From NCBI RefSeq assembly GCF_036898095.1, contig NC_090751.1, positions 71,598,970 through 71,662,969 on the forward strand: DNA of 64,000 bases. Direction: 5' to 3'. A program made the position numbers and the translations under genes. This document shows positions 24,390 through 34,692 of the stretch, one piece after another. This DNA is from Palaemon carinicauda (taxonomy: Eukaryota; Arthropoda; Malacostraca; Decapoda; Palaemonidae). The notes under the pieces were generated by a model. That model saw nothing but the letters and a program-made list of their open reading frames with translations. It made no database searches and was not told the DNA's origin. The number at the start of each line of letters is the position of its first letter. The stretch's first letter is position 1.

Positions 24390-25535
24390 ATTTCTTAGTT
24401 TACAATTTGGTTTTCGTAAAGGCCTTGGAGCATATGATGCCCTTACAATCTCCAATGCTGTACAGAAATCCCTTGATTGTGGTCAGGAAGTTCATATGAT
24501 TGGCCTTGATTTAGTGCTGCCTTTGACCGTGTTAATCATGAGGCCTTTGTTTTCAAACTCAAACATTTGGGAGTTGGTGGGTCATTTCTTAGCATTATTA
24601 TCGATTTTCTAAGTAATAGATCTAAAAAAGTTGCTGTTGATGGGCACCATAGTGAGTATAGGAATGTGATATCCGGAGTTCCACAGGGTAGTGTTCATGG
24701 CCCATTACTTTTCATACTATATACACATGACATGTGGTTTGGCCTAGAGAACAAGCTTGTTGCATATGCAGATGATGCTACTCTCTTTGCATCAAATCCA
24801 TCCCCTGAATGTAGATCTGGGGTTGGTGAATCCCTTAATAGAGATTTAGCTAAAATTAGTGCATGGTGCAAATTATGGAGTATGAAGTTGAATCCTAACC
24901 AAACTCAAAGTATGATTGTAAGTAGGTCAAGGACGGTGGCTCCTCAACATCCGGATCTCAAAATTTTAGGTGTGATTCACGACAGCAAATTTACTTTTGA
25001 GAAACACATTAGGTCTGTGTCTTCTTCAATTGCACAAAAAATTGGCTTATTGACAAAGTGTTTTAAGATTTTCGGTGATCAATCTATTCTGAAGAAGTGT
25101 TTTAATTCTTTCATTCTACCTTGTTTTGAGTATTGTTCGCCTATCTGGTGTTCAGCTGCTGATTCTCATCTTAATTTGTTGGACAGAAACTTACGGTCTT
25201 TTAAATTTCTTATTCCTGATCTAGATATTAATCTTTGGCACCATCGTTCAATTAGTTCATTATGCATGTTGCATTAGATTTTTAATAACTCTAACCATCC
25301 TTTACATTCAGATCTCCCTGGACAATTCTATCCTGTTCGTAATACTAGGCAGGCAGTTAATTCTAATAGCCAGGCTTTCTCCATCATGAGGCTTAATACT
25401 ACACAGTATTCTAGAAGTTTTCTTCCAGCTATTACCAAGTTGTGGAATGATCTTCCTAATTGGGTAGTTGATTCAGTAAAACTTCAAAAGTTCAAAGTTG
25501 GAGCTAATGTTTTTATGTTGACCAGGCTGAAATGA
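24390..25535 (+). pseudogene. Reverse transcriptase of E2
   Basis: The main open frame 24567-25277 (236 residues) holds SGVPQGSVHGPLLFILYTHDM, VAYADDATLFAS with the catalytic Y-A-D-D (near 24765), KLWSMKLNPNQTQSM and LKILGVIHDSKFTFEKHIRSV. Upstream FGFRKGLGAYDAL and MIGLDF-AAFDRVNH are readable across frameshifts, and the C-terminal tail continues after a stop at 25276. The segment between FPLFFIKTADFL and LVFVKALE lacks about 240 bp that E1 retains. Confidence 0.85.
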
Positions 25536-25762
25536 GTCTTTTTATAGTTTATATATTACATGTCTGTTTTTGCGGTTGGTAATAGTTTATATAGGACATA
25601 TCTGTTTTGACGCAGTTACTGTTTTTAGAATGATTTATTGTTAATCTATTCTATTCATTTATTCCTTTCCTTATTTCCTTTCCTCACTGGGCTATTTTTC
25701 CCTATTGGAGCCCTTGGGCTTATAGCATCTTGCTTTTCCAACTAGGGTTGTGGCTTGGCTAG

Positions 25763-25870
<108 letters not shown>

Positions 25871-25951
25871 CATGTATGTGTGCTTTTTTTTTGTGTGCAA
25901 AAAGTCCTGTGGTACCATACGGCTGGATTCTGAGAAAATTTTTGGGCTCAG

Positions 25952-26273
25952 GCCATGTCGTCCTGATGGAAGTTCCTTATTAGTAGCTTCCTAGGGTATA
26001 TTTGACTACAGTGATATTCCCAGAGAATTTTACCTTAAGGTACCCAGAATTCTAACTCCTGGAGCGAATATCCCTAACTAATCCTTATAGGGATATCGCA
26101 AAATATCAGAGGACGTATTCTTGACACGCCACATAGCTATCTTCACCCTGAATAGTGTTAACGCTTCAAGAGGGAAAAGTGGCAAGAAAACGAAGGTTAG
26201 CCATTATTAAGGTACCTCTCCTCATTGTTTTGAGTCTGTATATGATGTCATCATCGGCGCCATGTTATTCCTT
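25952..26273 (+). repeat. Left inverted terminal repeat of C2
   Basis: About 320 bp from gccatgtcgtcctgatgg to catgttattcctt, matching the reverse complement of 53445-53765 with scattered differences. The outermost bases differ between the two ends, as in DIRS elements. Confidence 0.8.
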
Positions 26274-28547
26274 ATCTCGTAGCTCTGTAGCTCGGTGATT
26301 TCCCCTGTGCTCTCTCATATTTTTGGATTTATTCGCTATTTTGATGCTTTCACCAGCCTCTTCTGCCTCTGGAAAGTTGAGTATTATCTTTACTTTGTAT
26401 AAATGTAAGCTCTTGCTCGTTTTTATTTGAATCAAGGTTAAATTAACGTAAACAAGAGTTGTTGCCTGACCGGAGGCGTCATGGGCGCTGTCGTTCGCTA
26501 TGCACGAGTCATTTAGTTAGCCAGAACGATTTTCCCGGTTTATTATCTTTAATAAATTTAGCTATTGAGCTTTCCTATTGGAAATTCTTTATATTATGAA
26601 GATAGTATTTATCAGTTTTGGCGATTTAGGTAACCAATCCTTGCTTACGCTAGGCTTCTTAGCCTAGGCGTTTTGCTTTTAGTACTCTCATGCATGATAT
26701 AATAGATTTTACTAGTGTGATAATTTCATTGAAGCTTTAGGCATTAACTTATACATGTAAGATATTTACTGAATAAAATTTTCCTCTTCCAAAGATAGTA
26801 TACGAGAGAGTTTCTGTGATTCAGGTAATCGATTCTCATTGCGCCTAGGCTACTAGCCTAAGGGGCTTTAGTATACTTTTGCACACATCCCAGGCTGTTC
26901 TTTTCGCCAATGGAGGTCTAAGAACAATCCCTTTTCCCTCTGAGATAGCCTAGGCTTAACCCTAGTCAGTTTTGCTTCGAATAGTATTCGGGTAAAACTA
27001 GGTTAGGGTGTTTCTGTCCTTGTCCTGTAACCGGAGAGTCTGGTTTTTGGATTTGGTCAGAACCTCAGAGTATTCTGTCTGTGGTCGGTAGCTGCCTAGC
27101 AAGGTGAATAGAATTCCTTTGCTAGGTTAGGCTACTGACATAGGAGGCTAGACGTCCCTAGGACACACCTGAAGGTTTCTGTACGATATGATTCCTTCTC
27201 CCTGTGGCTTGGCAGACTACTGTAGTTCTGTGCCGTTAACCCCTAAGTCGAAGAATAGAGTTCTTCCACTGCTTAGGGGACAACGACACTAAAACCTTGT
27301 TCCTTTATTGTTTAGAAGGGCAAGGAAGATGCTGCCAACCTCTTTCTGTATTGGTCTACCTTAGGCTAAGAATAAGCTTTTTAGCCACTGGGATAGCCCT
27401 AACATTGGAACGGAGTTTTGTTAGGTGAGGTAGGACAGGCTTTAGGGCCAGTTCCTTCCACACCTTATAGGACCCTCATCCCTCTCACTCTGTCCTTTAG
27501 TGATGGCCTAGCCATCACAAACCCTTGGCCATCGTCCTACAATCGACCTGAGAGCTGGTAGGTTGTGGGACTGGCCTGGGCTTCTGCTAGCCGGCATGAA
27601 TGTGCCGGCCGGCAGAAGCCTCTTCTCTGTTGAGTGTTCTTCAGACCTTCCTTGGTATGCCATCCATATATCTGCTAGTAGAGCCCGGCAATGTTATGGA
27701 TGGATGGAAGCTTGAATATTACATTCTCCCCTTCCAATTGATCCCTCATTCTGGATATAAGGTAGTAAGGCAGTGCCCTCTAACAGTCCTTAGATCCATG
27801 TTTTCTCTTTGTTATTGTCTAGTACCATTGGGTCCTCATCTGCCGGCTTAGCGGCAGGCAGCTGGATGGGTTATAGATCTCTGATTTGATAAATATTTGC
27901 CGGCTGGCATAGATGGCCATCAGCCAGTGGCCGCTAACTGCACACCAACTATTCTGTCAGCTACTACGATTAATGGCTGGCAGCCAGGGTGCAGTCAACT
28001 GCCGGCATATTACCTATTGCCGGCTGGCAGAGACTGCCGGCCGGCACCCAGTAACCAGCAATCTGCTGCTCATTAGTCACAAGGTAGTATACCATGGCAT
28101 TGCACCCAGTAGCCAGTATAATTGTGGTATAGTACATACTGCAAGCAGAAAACTACAATATAGATTATACTGTAACCCAAAATTTCTTCCAACATACACT
28201 GTGTTGTCATGTACTGCCTATTGTGAGACCGTACAATATAAAGAAAATGAGTTATTTCTTTAAATAATTTAGAATCCTCGATATTAAAATATCTGGAACT
28301 TAGTGTTGAATTAAACTTACATAATCTTATAGGATAATAAAATTCCAAAGGTTTTCTAGAATAGAAGTAACCATAGTTTTAATATTGTGGGAGGTCACAG
28401 CAATTGGCTGGGCAGGAAGCATATGTATGTGTCTTTCCTTTTTCATTTCTAGCTTATCTATCCTAGGCCATATACAAAATAATGAATTGTATACTAAATT
28501 TTGTGAGGTTTTCACTAGATACTCATTAGAATCTCTTCTCTTTACAG
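26274..28547 (+). other. 5' leader / intron-like region of C2
   Basis: No long open frame. A short frame starting at 26344 ends in SASGK followed by gttgagt (26376), a possible splice donor conserved in C1. The region is rich in cctaggc/taggtta motifs and holds a cluster of tgccggc units (27590-28045). It ends in a clear acceptor, tctctttacag, at 28537-28547 before the gag exon. I infer a spliced leader; the middle exons, if any, are not identified. Confidence 0.5.
28537..28547 (+). promoter_or_regulatory. Splice acceptor before the gag exon of C2
   Basis: The pyrimidine tract and CAG (tctctttacag) lie directly before the codons of the conserved Cys/His-rich gag N-terminus. C1 has tttcttttacag at the same place (38228-38239, minus). 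Confidence 0.55.
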
Positions 28548-28641
28548 GAGGACCAGCCCAAGTGCAGGAGTATGTTTTGTAACATCCGCAGTAAGAACTT
28601 CAGCGGACATGAGCTGTGCAGGAAGCCCGCATGCTGCGCAG

Positions 28642-28710
28642 TGTACCAACCGTGTTTCCCCCAATTGTACATAATTCCTTTTGTATATATTATGCTTGTA
28701 TGTTCGCTCC
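28642..28710 (+). repeat. 5' LTR of element B, first part
   Basis: The first 69 bp of the LTR (tgtaccaaccgtgtttcccc to gttcgctcc) match the start of the 3' LTR at 47485 with two mismatches. Element A interrupts it after gctcc. Confidence 0.9.
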
Positions 28711-29193
28711 TGTTATGTATTATTGTAACAATGTACTATATTATTTCAAGTGTTTCAGGTATTGCACATCATTGCATCATATTGCATGAATAAGACATGT
28801 TATGCTTTATACATAAGAGTAATGATTTGTTTTGGTATTAGGATTCAAACATTTGTTGATTACCTCAGATAGGATGTGATTCTTTATGATTTGTACTGGA
28901 GTAGGATTTAAGTCTTTTCAGAGCGATGCTCTTTTGTTTAGCAATGTTTTGGTTTATGAGATTGTGTAGGACGCTTCATATGCACTTGGGAGTCAGCTGT
29001 CACAGAGTAAAGTTCATAATGTAGTCTTTTATACATTAAACATATTTTTATAATAGCAACGTATTATTATCCATCAAGCCAAAATCGACATCAGACGGGA
29101 TCAGCTGAGAAATAATTACTAACAATTGATCATCTATGTTCCAGGTAATTATTATGGTTAATAGAACTTCCTACCAAAGTACAAAATCCCACA
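28711..29193 (+). repeat. 5' LTR of element A
   Basis: Starts tgttatgtat and ends cccaca, identical in length to the 3' LTR. It is followed by gtggcgac, the probable primer-binding start. Confidence 0.9.
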
Positions 29194-29309
29194 GTGGCGA
29201 CATCAGATGGGATCAGCTGAGAAATAATTACTAACAATTGATCATCTATGTTCCAGGTAATTATTATGGTTAATAGAACTTCCTACCAAAGTACAAAATC
29301 CCACAGTGG
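29086..29309 (+). repeat. 112-bp tandem duplication of the LTR 3' end and primer-binding start in element A
   Basis: Units 29086-29197 and 29198-29309 both run from cgacatcaga(c/t)ggga through ...aatcccacagtgg and differ by a single base. The second unit carries the t variant also found in the 3' LTR. The element thus has the LTR end and primer-site start twice. Confidence 0.9.
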
Positions 29310-29575
29310 CGACGTAAAGGACGACGGACAAGCAGGGAGAAGCAAGCAGGGAGAAGCATTGGAGCCTATGCACAAGGACGGCCAGCACAAGAGAAGGTCT
29401 TTGTACATCAGGGGACAAGAGTAAAATCGCCCAATGAAGATTTTACCAGCAGCAGAATAGGAATTTCATCAAATACACAAAAAGGGTGAAATTTAAAGTT
29501 GGGTAGGTAGGAAGTATACTTGTGACTGCAGAACAGTAACTTAACCTACCACAGTTATTAAGGTAAGCAAACAAA

Positions 29576-31387
29576 ATGCCTTTTAATATTGAACCACCTC
29601 AAGGTTTCAGCATCACTGCTGAGCCTAATTCTGTTGCAACACGATGGCAACAGTGGTGTGAGGAATTTAAGATTTATTTAGAAGCATTAGGGAACATGAA
29701 GGATGCACAAAAGAAGGCATTATTACTTCATACAGCAGGTAGGGAAGTTCGGGAAGTGTTTAAGACTTTGCAGCCTACAGATGACACAAGTGAAGCTGCA
29801 ATTAAGGCACTTACCACATATTTTGCTCCTCAAGTCAATAAATTTTTTGAAAGATATCAGTTTTCAGCGCAAGCTTATCAGAAAGAAAATGAAAATTTAG
29901 ATGCATTTGTGACTAGACTAAAGAATTTAGCCGTTTCATGTGAATTTCTAGAGTTAGAAAATGTTATCATAGATCAAGTAATTGCACATTGCACATCAGA
30001 AGAGCTAAGAAAGAAATTATTGCAAGATAAAGATTTAACATTAGAAAAGGTATTGATAACAGGCAGAGCTTTAGAAACATCAAATAGGCAAAGTTACATA
30101 ATAGGTAGTTCTACAAGCAATAGAATGGAAAATTCTAAAATTAATACAGTAGGTTCTAAGTGGAAAACCAATGAGAATCAGAGAAGGAATATGTCAAAGC
30201 CTAGTCATAGAGAAGTGCCTAACACTAATGTTCATAAATATCAGAATCAGGCTTATACACAGAAACAACAGAAAAAACCCAAGTGTTTCAGGTGTGGTAA
30301 AACTGATCATCTTGCATACGAAGCAAAGAAATGCCCTGCTACTGGACAGACATGCCAGAATTGCAGAAAGCTGGGTCATTTTGCAACTGCTTGTAGATTT
30401 CCTAAACAGTACGCAAAGAAAATAAATGCTACAGTTGATACTATGGGCCAAGAGAATAATGAGGAAAATGTTCATGATAACCAGGTTAGTTCAGAAACTG
30501 ATTTTGCGTTTCACATAAACTCAGTCAACAAAGGTGCAAAGAAACATATCATGGTAGAAGTAATCATAAATGGTAAACCAATTTTGATGCAAGTTGACAC
30601 AGCAGCCGATGTATCAATTATGTCTGAGAAAATGGCTAAAAGCATTCCTAATTTGTTATTAGAAGGTACAAATAGAGTTTTGAAAAGTTATAATGGTTTT
30701 GATATTCAGGTAATAGGTGCTTCGAACGTAGAAGTACAGTACAAAGAACAGAAATTAGAGAGAATGCCATTAACAGTAGTAAAAGGTAATGGACAAACTT
30801 TGCTAGGTTTAGATTGGCTACAGTATTTGAAGTTAGATTGGCCNNNNNNNNNNNNNNNNNNNNNNNNNNNNNNNNNNNNNNNNNNNNNNNNNNNNNNNNN
30901 NNNNNNNNNNNNNNNNNNNNNNNNNNNNNNNNNNNNNNNNNNNNNNNNNNNNNNNNNNNNNNNNNNNNNNNNNNNNNNNNNNNNNNNNNNNNNNNNNNNN
31001 NNNNNNNNNNNNNNNNNNNNNNNNNNNNNNNNNNNNNNNNNNNNNNNNNNNNNNNNNNNNNNNNNNNNNNNNNNNNNNNNNNNNNNNNNNNNNNNNNNNN
31101 NNNNNNNNNNNNNNNNNNNNNNNNNNNNNNNNNNNNNNNNNNNNNNNNNNNNNNNNNNNNNNNNNNNNNNNNNNNNNNNNNNNNNNNNNNNNNNNNNNNN
31201 NNNNNNNNNNNNNNNNNNNNNNNNNNNNNNNNNNNNNNNNNNNNNNNNNNNNNNNNNNNNNNNNNNNNNNNNNNNNNNNNNNNNNNNNNNNNNNNNNNNN
31301 NNNNNNNNNNNNNNNNNNNNNNNNNNNNNNNNNNNNNNNNNNNCTAGGTTTAGATTGGCTACAGTATTTGAAGTTAGATTGGCCTAG
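29576..31387 (+). CDS. Gag-protease of element A (runs into the assembly gap)
   Basis: Starts MPFNIEPPQGF. Residues 1-180 form a capsid-like region (TRWQQWCEEFKIYLEALG). Two zinc knuckles follow, CFRCGKTDHLAYEAKKC (about residue 238) and CQNCRKLGHFATAC (about 261). The protease has MQVDTAADVSIMSE near residue 340: D-T-A where D-T-G is usual, so activity is doubtful. The real sequence reaches 30843; from 30844 it is Ns. Collapsing the repeated 41 bp at the gap keeps the frame open into the RT frame at 31368, consistent with a single Gag-Pol frame. Confidence 0.85.
   Translation: MPFNIEPPQGFSITAEPNSVATRWQQWCEEFKIYLEALGNMKDAQKKALLLHTAGREVREVFKTLQPTDDTSEAAIKALTTYFAPQVNKFFERYQFSAQAYQKENENLDAFVTRLKNLAVSCEFLELENVIIDQVIAHCTSEELRKKLLQDKDLTLEKVLITGRALETSNRQSYIIGSSTSNRMENSKINTVGSKWKTNENQRRNMSKPSHREVPNTNVHKYQNQAYTQKQQKKPKCFRCGKTDHLAYEAKKCPATGQTCQNCRKLGHFATACRFPKQYAKKINATVDTMGQENNEENVHDNQVSSETDFAFHINSVNKGAKKHIMVEVIINGKPILMQVDTAADVSIMSEKMAKSIPNLLLEGTNRVLKSYNGFDIQVIGASNVEVQYKEQKLERMPLTVVKGNGQTLLGLDWLQYLKLDWXXXXXXXXXXXXXXXXXXXXXXXXXXXXXXXXXXXXXXXXXXXXXXXXXXXXXXXXXXXXXXXXXXXXXXXXXXXXXXXXXXXXXXXXXXXXXXXXXXXXXXXXXXXXXXXXXXXXXXXXXXXXXXXXXXXXXXXXXXXXXXXXXXXXXXXXXXXXXXXXXXXXXXXXRFRLATVFEVRLA
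30844..31343. other. Assembly gap of exactly 500 N
   Basis: The 41 bases before it (30803-30843) are identical to the 41 bases after it (31344-31384). A round 500-N filler with duplicated flanks suggests two overlapping contigs that were not merged. Protein frames drawn through it have no content. Confidence 0.97.
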
Positions 31388-32084
31388 TATTTTGAAGGTT
31401 GCAGGTAGACAAGATGAAAACAAAAATGAAATATCTATGGATAACATCATATCAGAGTTTCAAGACGTATTTGAAGATAAAATAGGTACAGTAAAGAACG
31501 CAAGGGCAATTTTAGTTTTGAAACCTGACAGTTCTCCTAGATTTTTTGCTCCGAGACCAGTACCGTATGCATTGAAAAGTGCAGTTGAAACAGAAATCAA
31601 GAGATTAGAAAGTGAAGGTTCTTGGGAAAAGGTTACATATTCAGATTGGGCTACACCATTAGTTCCTATTGTGAAGGAAAGTGGACAGGTTAGGTTATGT
31701 GGAGATTACAAAGTAACGTTAAATCCACAACTGCAAGTAGCTCAACATCCCTTACCAAATCCGAAAGACATGTTTGCAACTATGTCAGGATGCAGTGTTT
31801 TTTCTAAATTAGATTTAAGACAAGCATTTCAACAGCTTCCCATGGATGAAACTTCACAAGAATTATGTACAGTAAATACATCCTTAGGTTTGTTTAGGCC
31901 AAAGAGATTACCTTATGGAGTTGCAAGTAGTCCAGCTATATGGCAACAAACTATGGATAAGATTTTTTCAGGAATGCAAGGAGTAGTCATTTTTATAGAT
32001 GATATTTTAATTGCGGGTAAAGACATAAGAGAACATAGAGAAAGATTGCGAACAGTTCTGAAGAAGTTGAAGGAACAATATTAG
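31368..32084 (+). pseudogene. Reverse transcriptase of element A, N-terminal part (cut by C1)
   Basis: Open frame with FAPRPVPYALKSAVETEI, KESGQVRLCGDYKVTLNPQL, SKLDLRQAFQQLPMDE, LFRPKRLPYGVASSPAIW and the catalytic FIDD at 31992-32003 (Y/F-x-D-D). It ends in a stop at 32082-32084, ten bases before the C1 insertion. A missing base just there shifts the frame relative to the continuation at 40806. The RT thumb and RNase H lie beyond C1. Confidence 0.85.
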
Positions 32085-32135
32085 AGTAAATAACGGATTT
32101 TGAGCGAAGCGAAAAATCTATTTTTGGGTGAGATA

Positions 32136-32474
32136 GCCATGGCGTCCTGATGGAAGGATCCTTTTTGGTAGCTTCCTTGGGTAATCACTACTAGGATTTT
32201 CCCAGAGAATTAAACCACAGGTTATCACAGAATTCTAACTTCTGGAGCGAGTATCCTAAGGGTTTCCCCTTAAGACATCGTGTATCAACAGGGGACACGC
32301 ATGTATTAACGTGCCACATAGCTATCTACACCCCATATAGAGTTAACGCTTCAATATGGCGGACAGAGAGCGGCTGGGAGCTGAGCCGCAGCCAATCTAG
32401 ATGTGGCGATATCGGTACTCACGATGTAAACAGACGGACGCCATTGCTTTTGATGACGTCACGTCCGTCCTCAT
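32136..32474 (-). repeat. Inverted terminal repeat of C1 at its 3' end
   Basis: 339 bp, gccatggcgtcctgatgg to cgtccgtcctcat on the plus strand. It pairs with the reverse complement of 40456-40791, with a 3-bp indel and a few mismatches. Outside it, 32094-32135 is specific to this end. Confidence 0.92.
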
Positions 32475-32547
32475 CCGAAAGTCTGGAGCTCGCTCATCAC
32501 CATGATACAGCGGCGCAGGGCGGGACCTGATAACAGACAGGGCGGGT

Positions 32548-32642
32548 CCATCAGGACGCCATGGCTATCTCACCCAAAAATAGATTTTTCGCTTCGCTCA
32601 AAATCCGTTTTTTGGGCTCAAGCCATGGCGTCCTGATGGAAG
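32548..32642 (-). repeat. Internal complementary region of C1
   Basis: On the plus strand, ccatcaggacgccatggcta to cgctcaaaatccg is the inverse of the outer end 32094-32153. The adjoining ttttttgggctcaagccatgg-to-gatggaag equals, in inverse, the other end at 40764-40805. The two halves meet exactly at ccg/tttttt, the junction a circular intermediate would have. Confidence 0.9.
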
Positions 32643-33449
32643 AGTACCAGAGAATTAGTGTATCGTGGTAGACTTTTTCCCCTTTATAAGTGAGTGCTAA
32701 AACATTGAGCCGAAAGCATAGTGGTCTATACTAGAGCTACCGTGAGGCAGTTGCCTTCCTGCCCCCCTGGCATGGAAGTCCCCACGGGCTATGCTGAGAT
32801 CAAAGTGGTCATAGGAAGGCTATTCATATAGGCTGAAGGAACAATGAGATCCAGAAAATAAGTCAGAGCGATTTGGTATTCGCGTCGAAACAAACTTGAA
32901 GAAGTGGTGGTTGTACACTTCGTGCATGGAGTTGTCTCATCTTCATAATTGAGTAAGTATTCGCTAAGGAAACTTACTTGCTCTATATAAATAAATGCAC
33001 GGAGTAAATCCTGGCTTTTTCCTTAACCAAGAATAAAGGGTAATAAAACTATGACAATTAGTATATTTCATAGTAAGAAAGGAGCAAGGGAGACGCACAA
33101 GTAATAAAATAGACATTTTATTAGATAATTGCAGGTAAATCAATACATTTCATGCAATAAATAGTAAAAAACATTTACATTGATAAAAATGTACATAGTC
33201 ATAAAGGCGTGCTCTTGAGTCTGAAAGGGAAGAATCAAGTATTAGTAGGCACTCGTTCTACGGAACGTTAGTCTTTATGTAACACACGTCATGCATGTGG
33301 CATGTAGCACTCATGTGGTAATCTACTATGACATTTCACCTGAGGTAAGAACAGTTAAAGAAAGCACAAGGTGGTTTCTGCTTCACTACGTATCACTTGA
33401 GGGTCAACATAGGCACCCGACGAGTTAGAGTCCCTAATAACTCACTGTT
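32643..33449 (-). other. 3' untranslated region of C1
   Basis: Noncoding on both strands, between the recombinase stop and the internal complementary region. An AATAAA polyadenylation-like hexamer is at 33118-33123 on the minus strand. Confidence 0.5.
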
Positions 33450-34685
33450 CTAAGCAGAGTTCAGAGCAGGTTTCATAACACTACCTGCGGCTACCACAAA
33501 ATGTTTCACTTCCTGCACTTGTTTCGCATAATGTTTAAAGAAAACACGCGAGGATTTCCAGCCTGTATAGTTCTTGAGGCTTTTGAAATCCATACTCTGA
33601 AAGAAATTCAGAGACGAAGCGACTTTCCTAGGATCATGACCAGCGGGTGTACTGTCTGGATCCACTCTGCGAATGAAGTAGGTGATTTTAGCTCTCAATT
33701 GTTTCAGTGACAGGTCGCTGCCCGATGTTTCTCCTTTGAAGAGTTGGCCTCCACCAAAGTTTGAAGTTCTATGAAGATAGACCTTAAGGCTCTCTACTGG
33801 ACATAGAGAGGCATCTTCCTTCAAGGAGCATATCCTCCACGGGCCCCATCGTTTGGTAGGTAATTCGTTCTTTGCGAGAAACGTCGGATCAGGGAAGAGG
33901 GAGAGGTCTCCTGAATCGTTGAAAACGATATGTCCCTCTTCTCTAGATAGTGCCACTATTTCGCTGACTCGGGCTCCCGAAGCTAGAGCGAAGAGAAATA
34001 TAACTTTCTGAGTCAGGTCCTTAAGAGGGCATGAATCATTGTCCAAGTTGGAGGCGAAGTGGAGAACTTTGTCTAGAGACCAAGTGATTGGTCTCGGAGG
34101 GGGTGCCGGTCGTAAACGGGCACAGGCCTTCGGTAGTTTGTTGAAGATGTCGCTAGACAGATCTATTTGGAAGGCGTATGACAAAGGTCTAGTCAAGGCC
34201 GATTTGCAAGTAGAAATCGTGTTGGCTGCCAAGCCTTGTCCATGAAGGTGAATGAAGAAGGACATGCAAAAATCTATGGTGATTTTCGAGGGGTTCTTTG
34301 CCTTGACGAAGGAGACCCATTTCCTCCAAGACGATTCGTATTGCCTTCTCGTGGATTCGGTCTTGTATTCCTCGAGGAAGTCTAGACTCTCCTTCGAAAT
34401 CCCAAACCTTTTCTTAGCGGCTAGGGTGAGAAAATCATGAGATGAAGGTCCTTGATTTTCGATGATGAAGCGAAGACAGTCGACTTCTGTATTTGCTGGG
34501 AGAGAACTGGGTCCGGGAGGGGGATCAGCGTTGGCTGCATCTCCAGGATCAAGGGGTACCAGTTGCTGCGGGGCCACTTGGGAGCCACTAGAGCTGCTGT
34601 CCCTTTGAAGGTTCTCAATTTGGAGAGGACTTTCAGCAGAAGATTGGTGGGAGGGAACAGGTAAATCTTGGCCCATCTGTTCCAA
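33450..34685 (-). CDS. Tyrosine recombinase of C1
   Basis: 411 residues. The N-terminal quarter is Ser/Pro/Gln-rich and overlaps the RT tail in another frame. A SAM-like core-binding domain follows (EYKTESTRRQYESSWRKWVSF), then the catalytic domain. Catalytic positions visible are the Arg in SGARVSEIVAL (about residue 239), HDPRK (His-x-x-Arg, about residue 351) and the nucleophile Tyr in RVFFKHYAKQ (residue 386, codon 33528-33530). All look intact, unlike C2. It would integrate a circular DNA copy in the nucleus. The true start may be earlier or later than this Met, since the first 100 residues show no clear domain. Confidence 0.9.
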   Translation of the reverse strand: MEQMGQDLPVPSHQSSAESPLQIENLQRDSSSSGSQVAPQQLVPLDPGDAANADPPPGPSSLPANTEVDCLRFIIENQGPSSHDFLTLAAKKRFGISKESLDFLEEYKTESTRRQYESSWRKWVSFVKAKNPSKITIDFCMSFFIHLHGQGLAANTISTCKSALTRPLSYAFQIDLSSDIFNKLPKACARLRPAPPPRPITWSLDKVLHFASNLDNDSCPLKDLTQKVIFLFALASGARVSEIVALSREEGHIVFNDSGDLSLFPDPTFLAKNELPTKRWGPWRICSLKEDASLCPVESLKVYLHRTSNFGGGQLFKGETSGSDLSLKQLRAKITYFIRRVDPDSTPAGHDPRKVASSLNFFQSMDFKSLKNYTGWKSSRVFFKHYAKQVQEVKHFVVAAGSVMKPALNSA

Positions 34686-34692
34686 TCCAAGG

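Noticed and set aside
30814..31450. Open frames on both strands through the gap
   Set aside because: They consist of N-derived unknown residues and have no evidential value.
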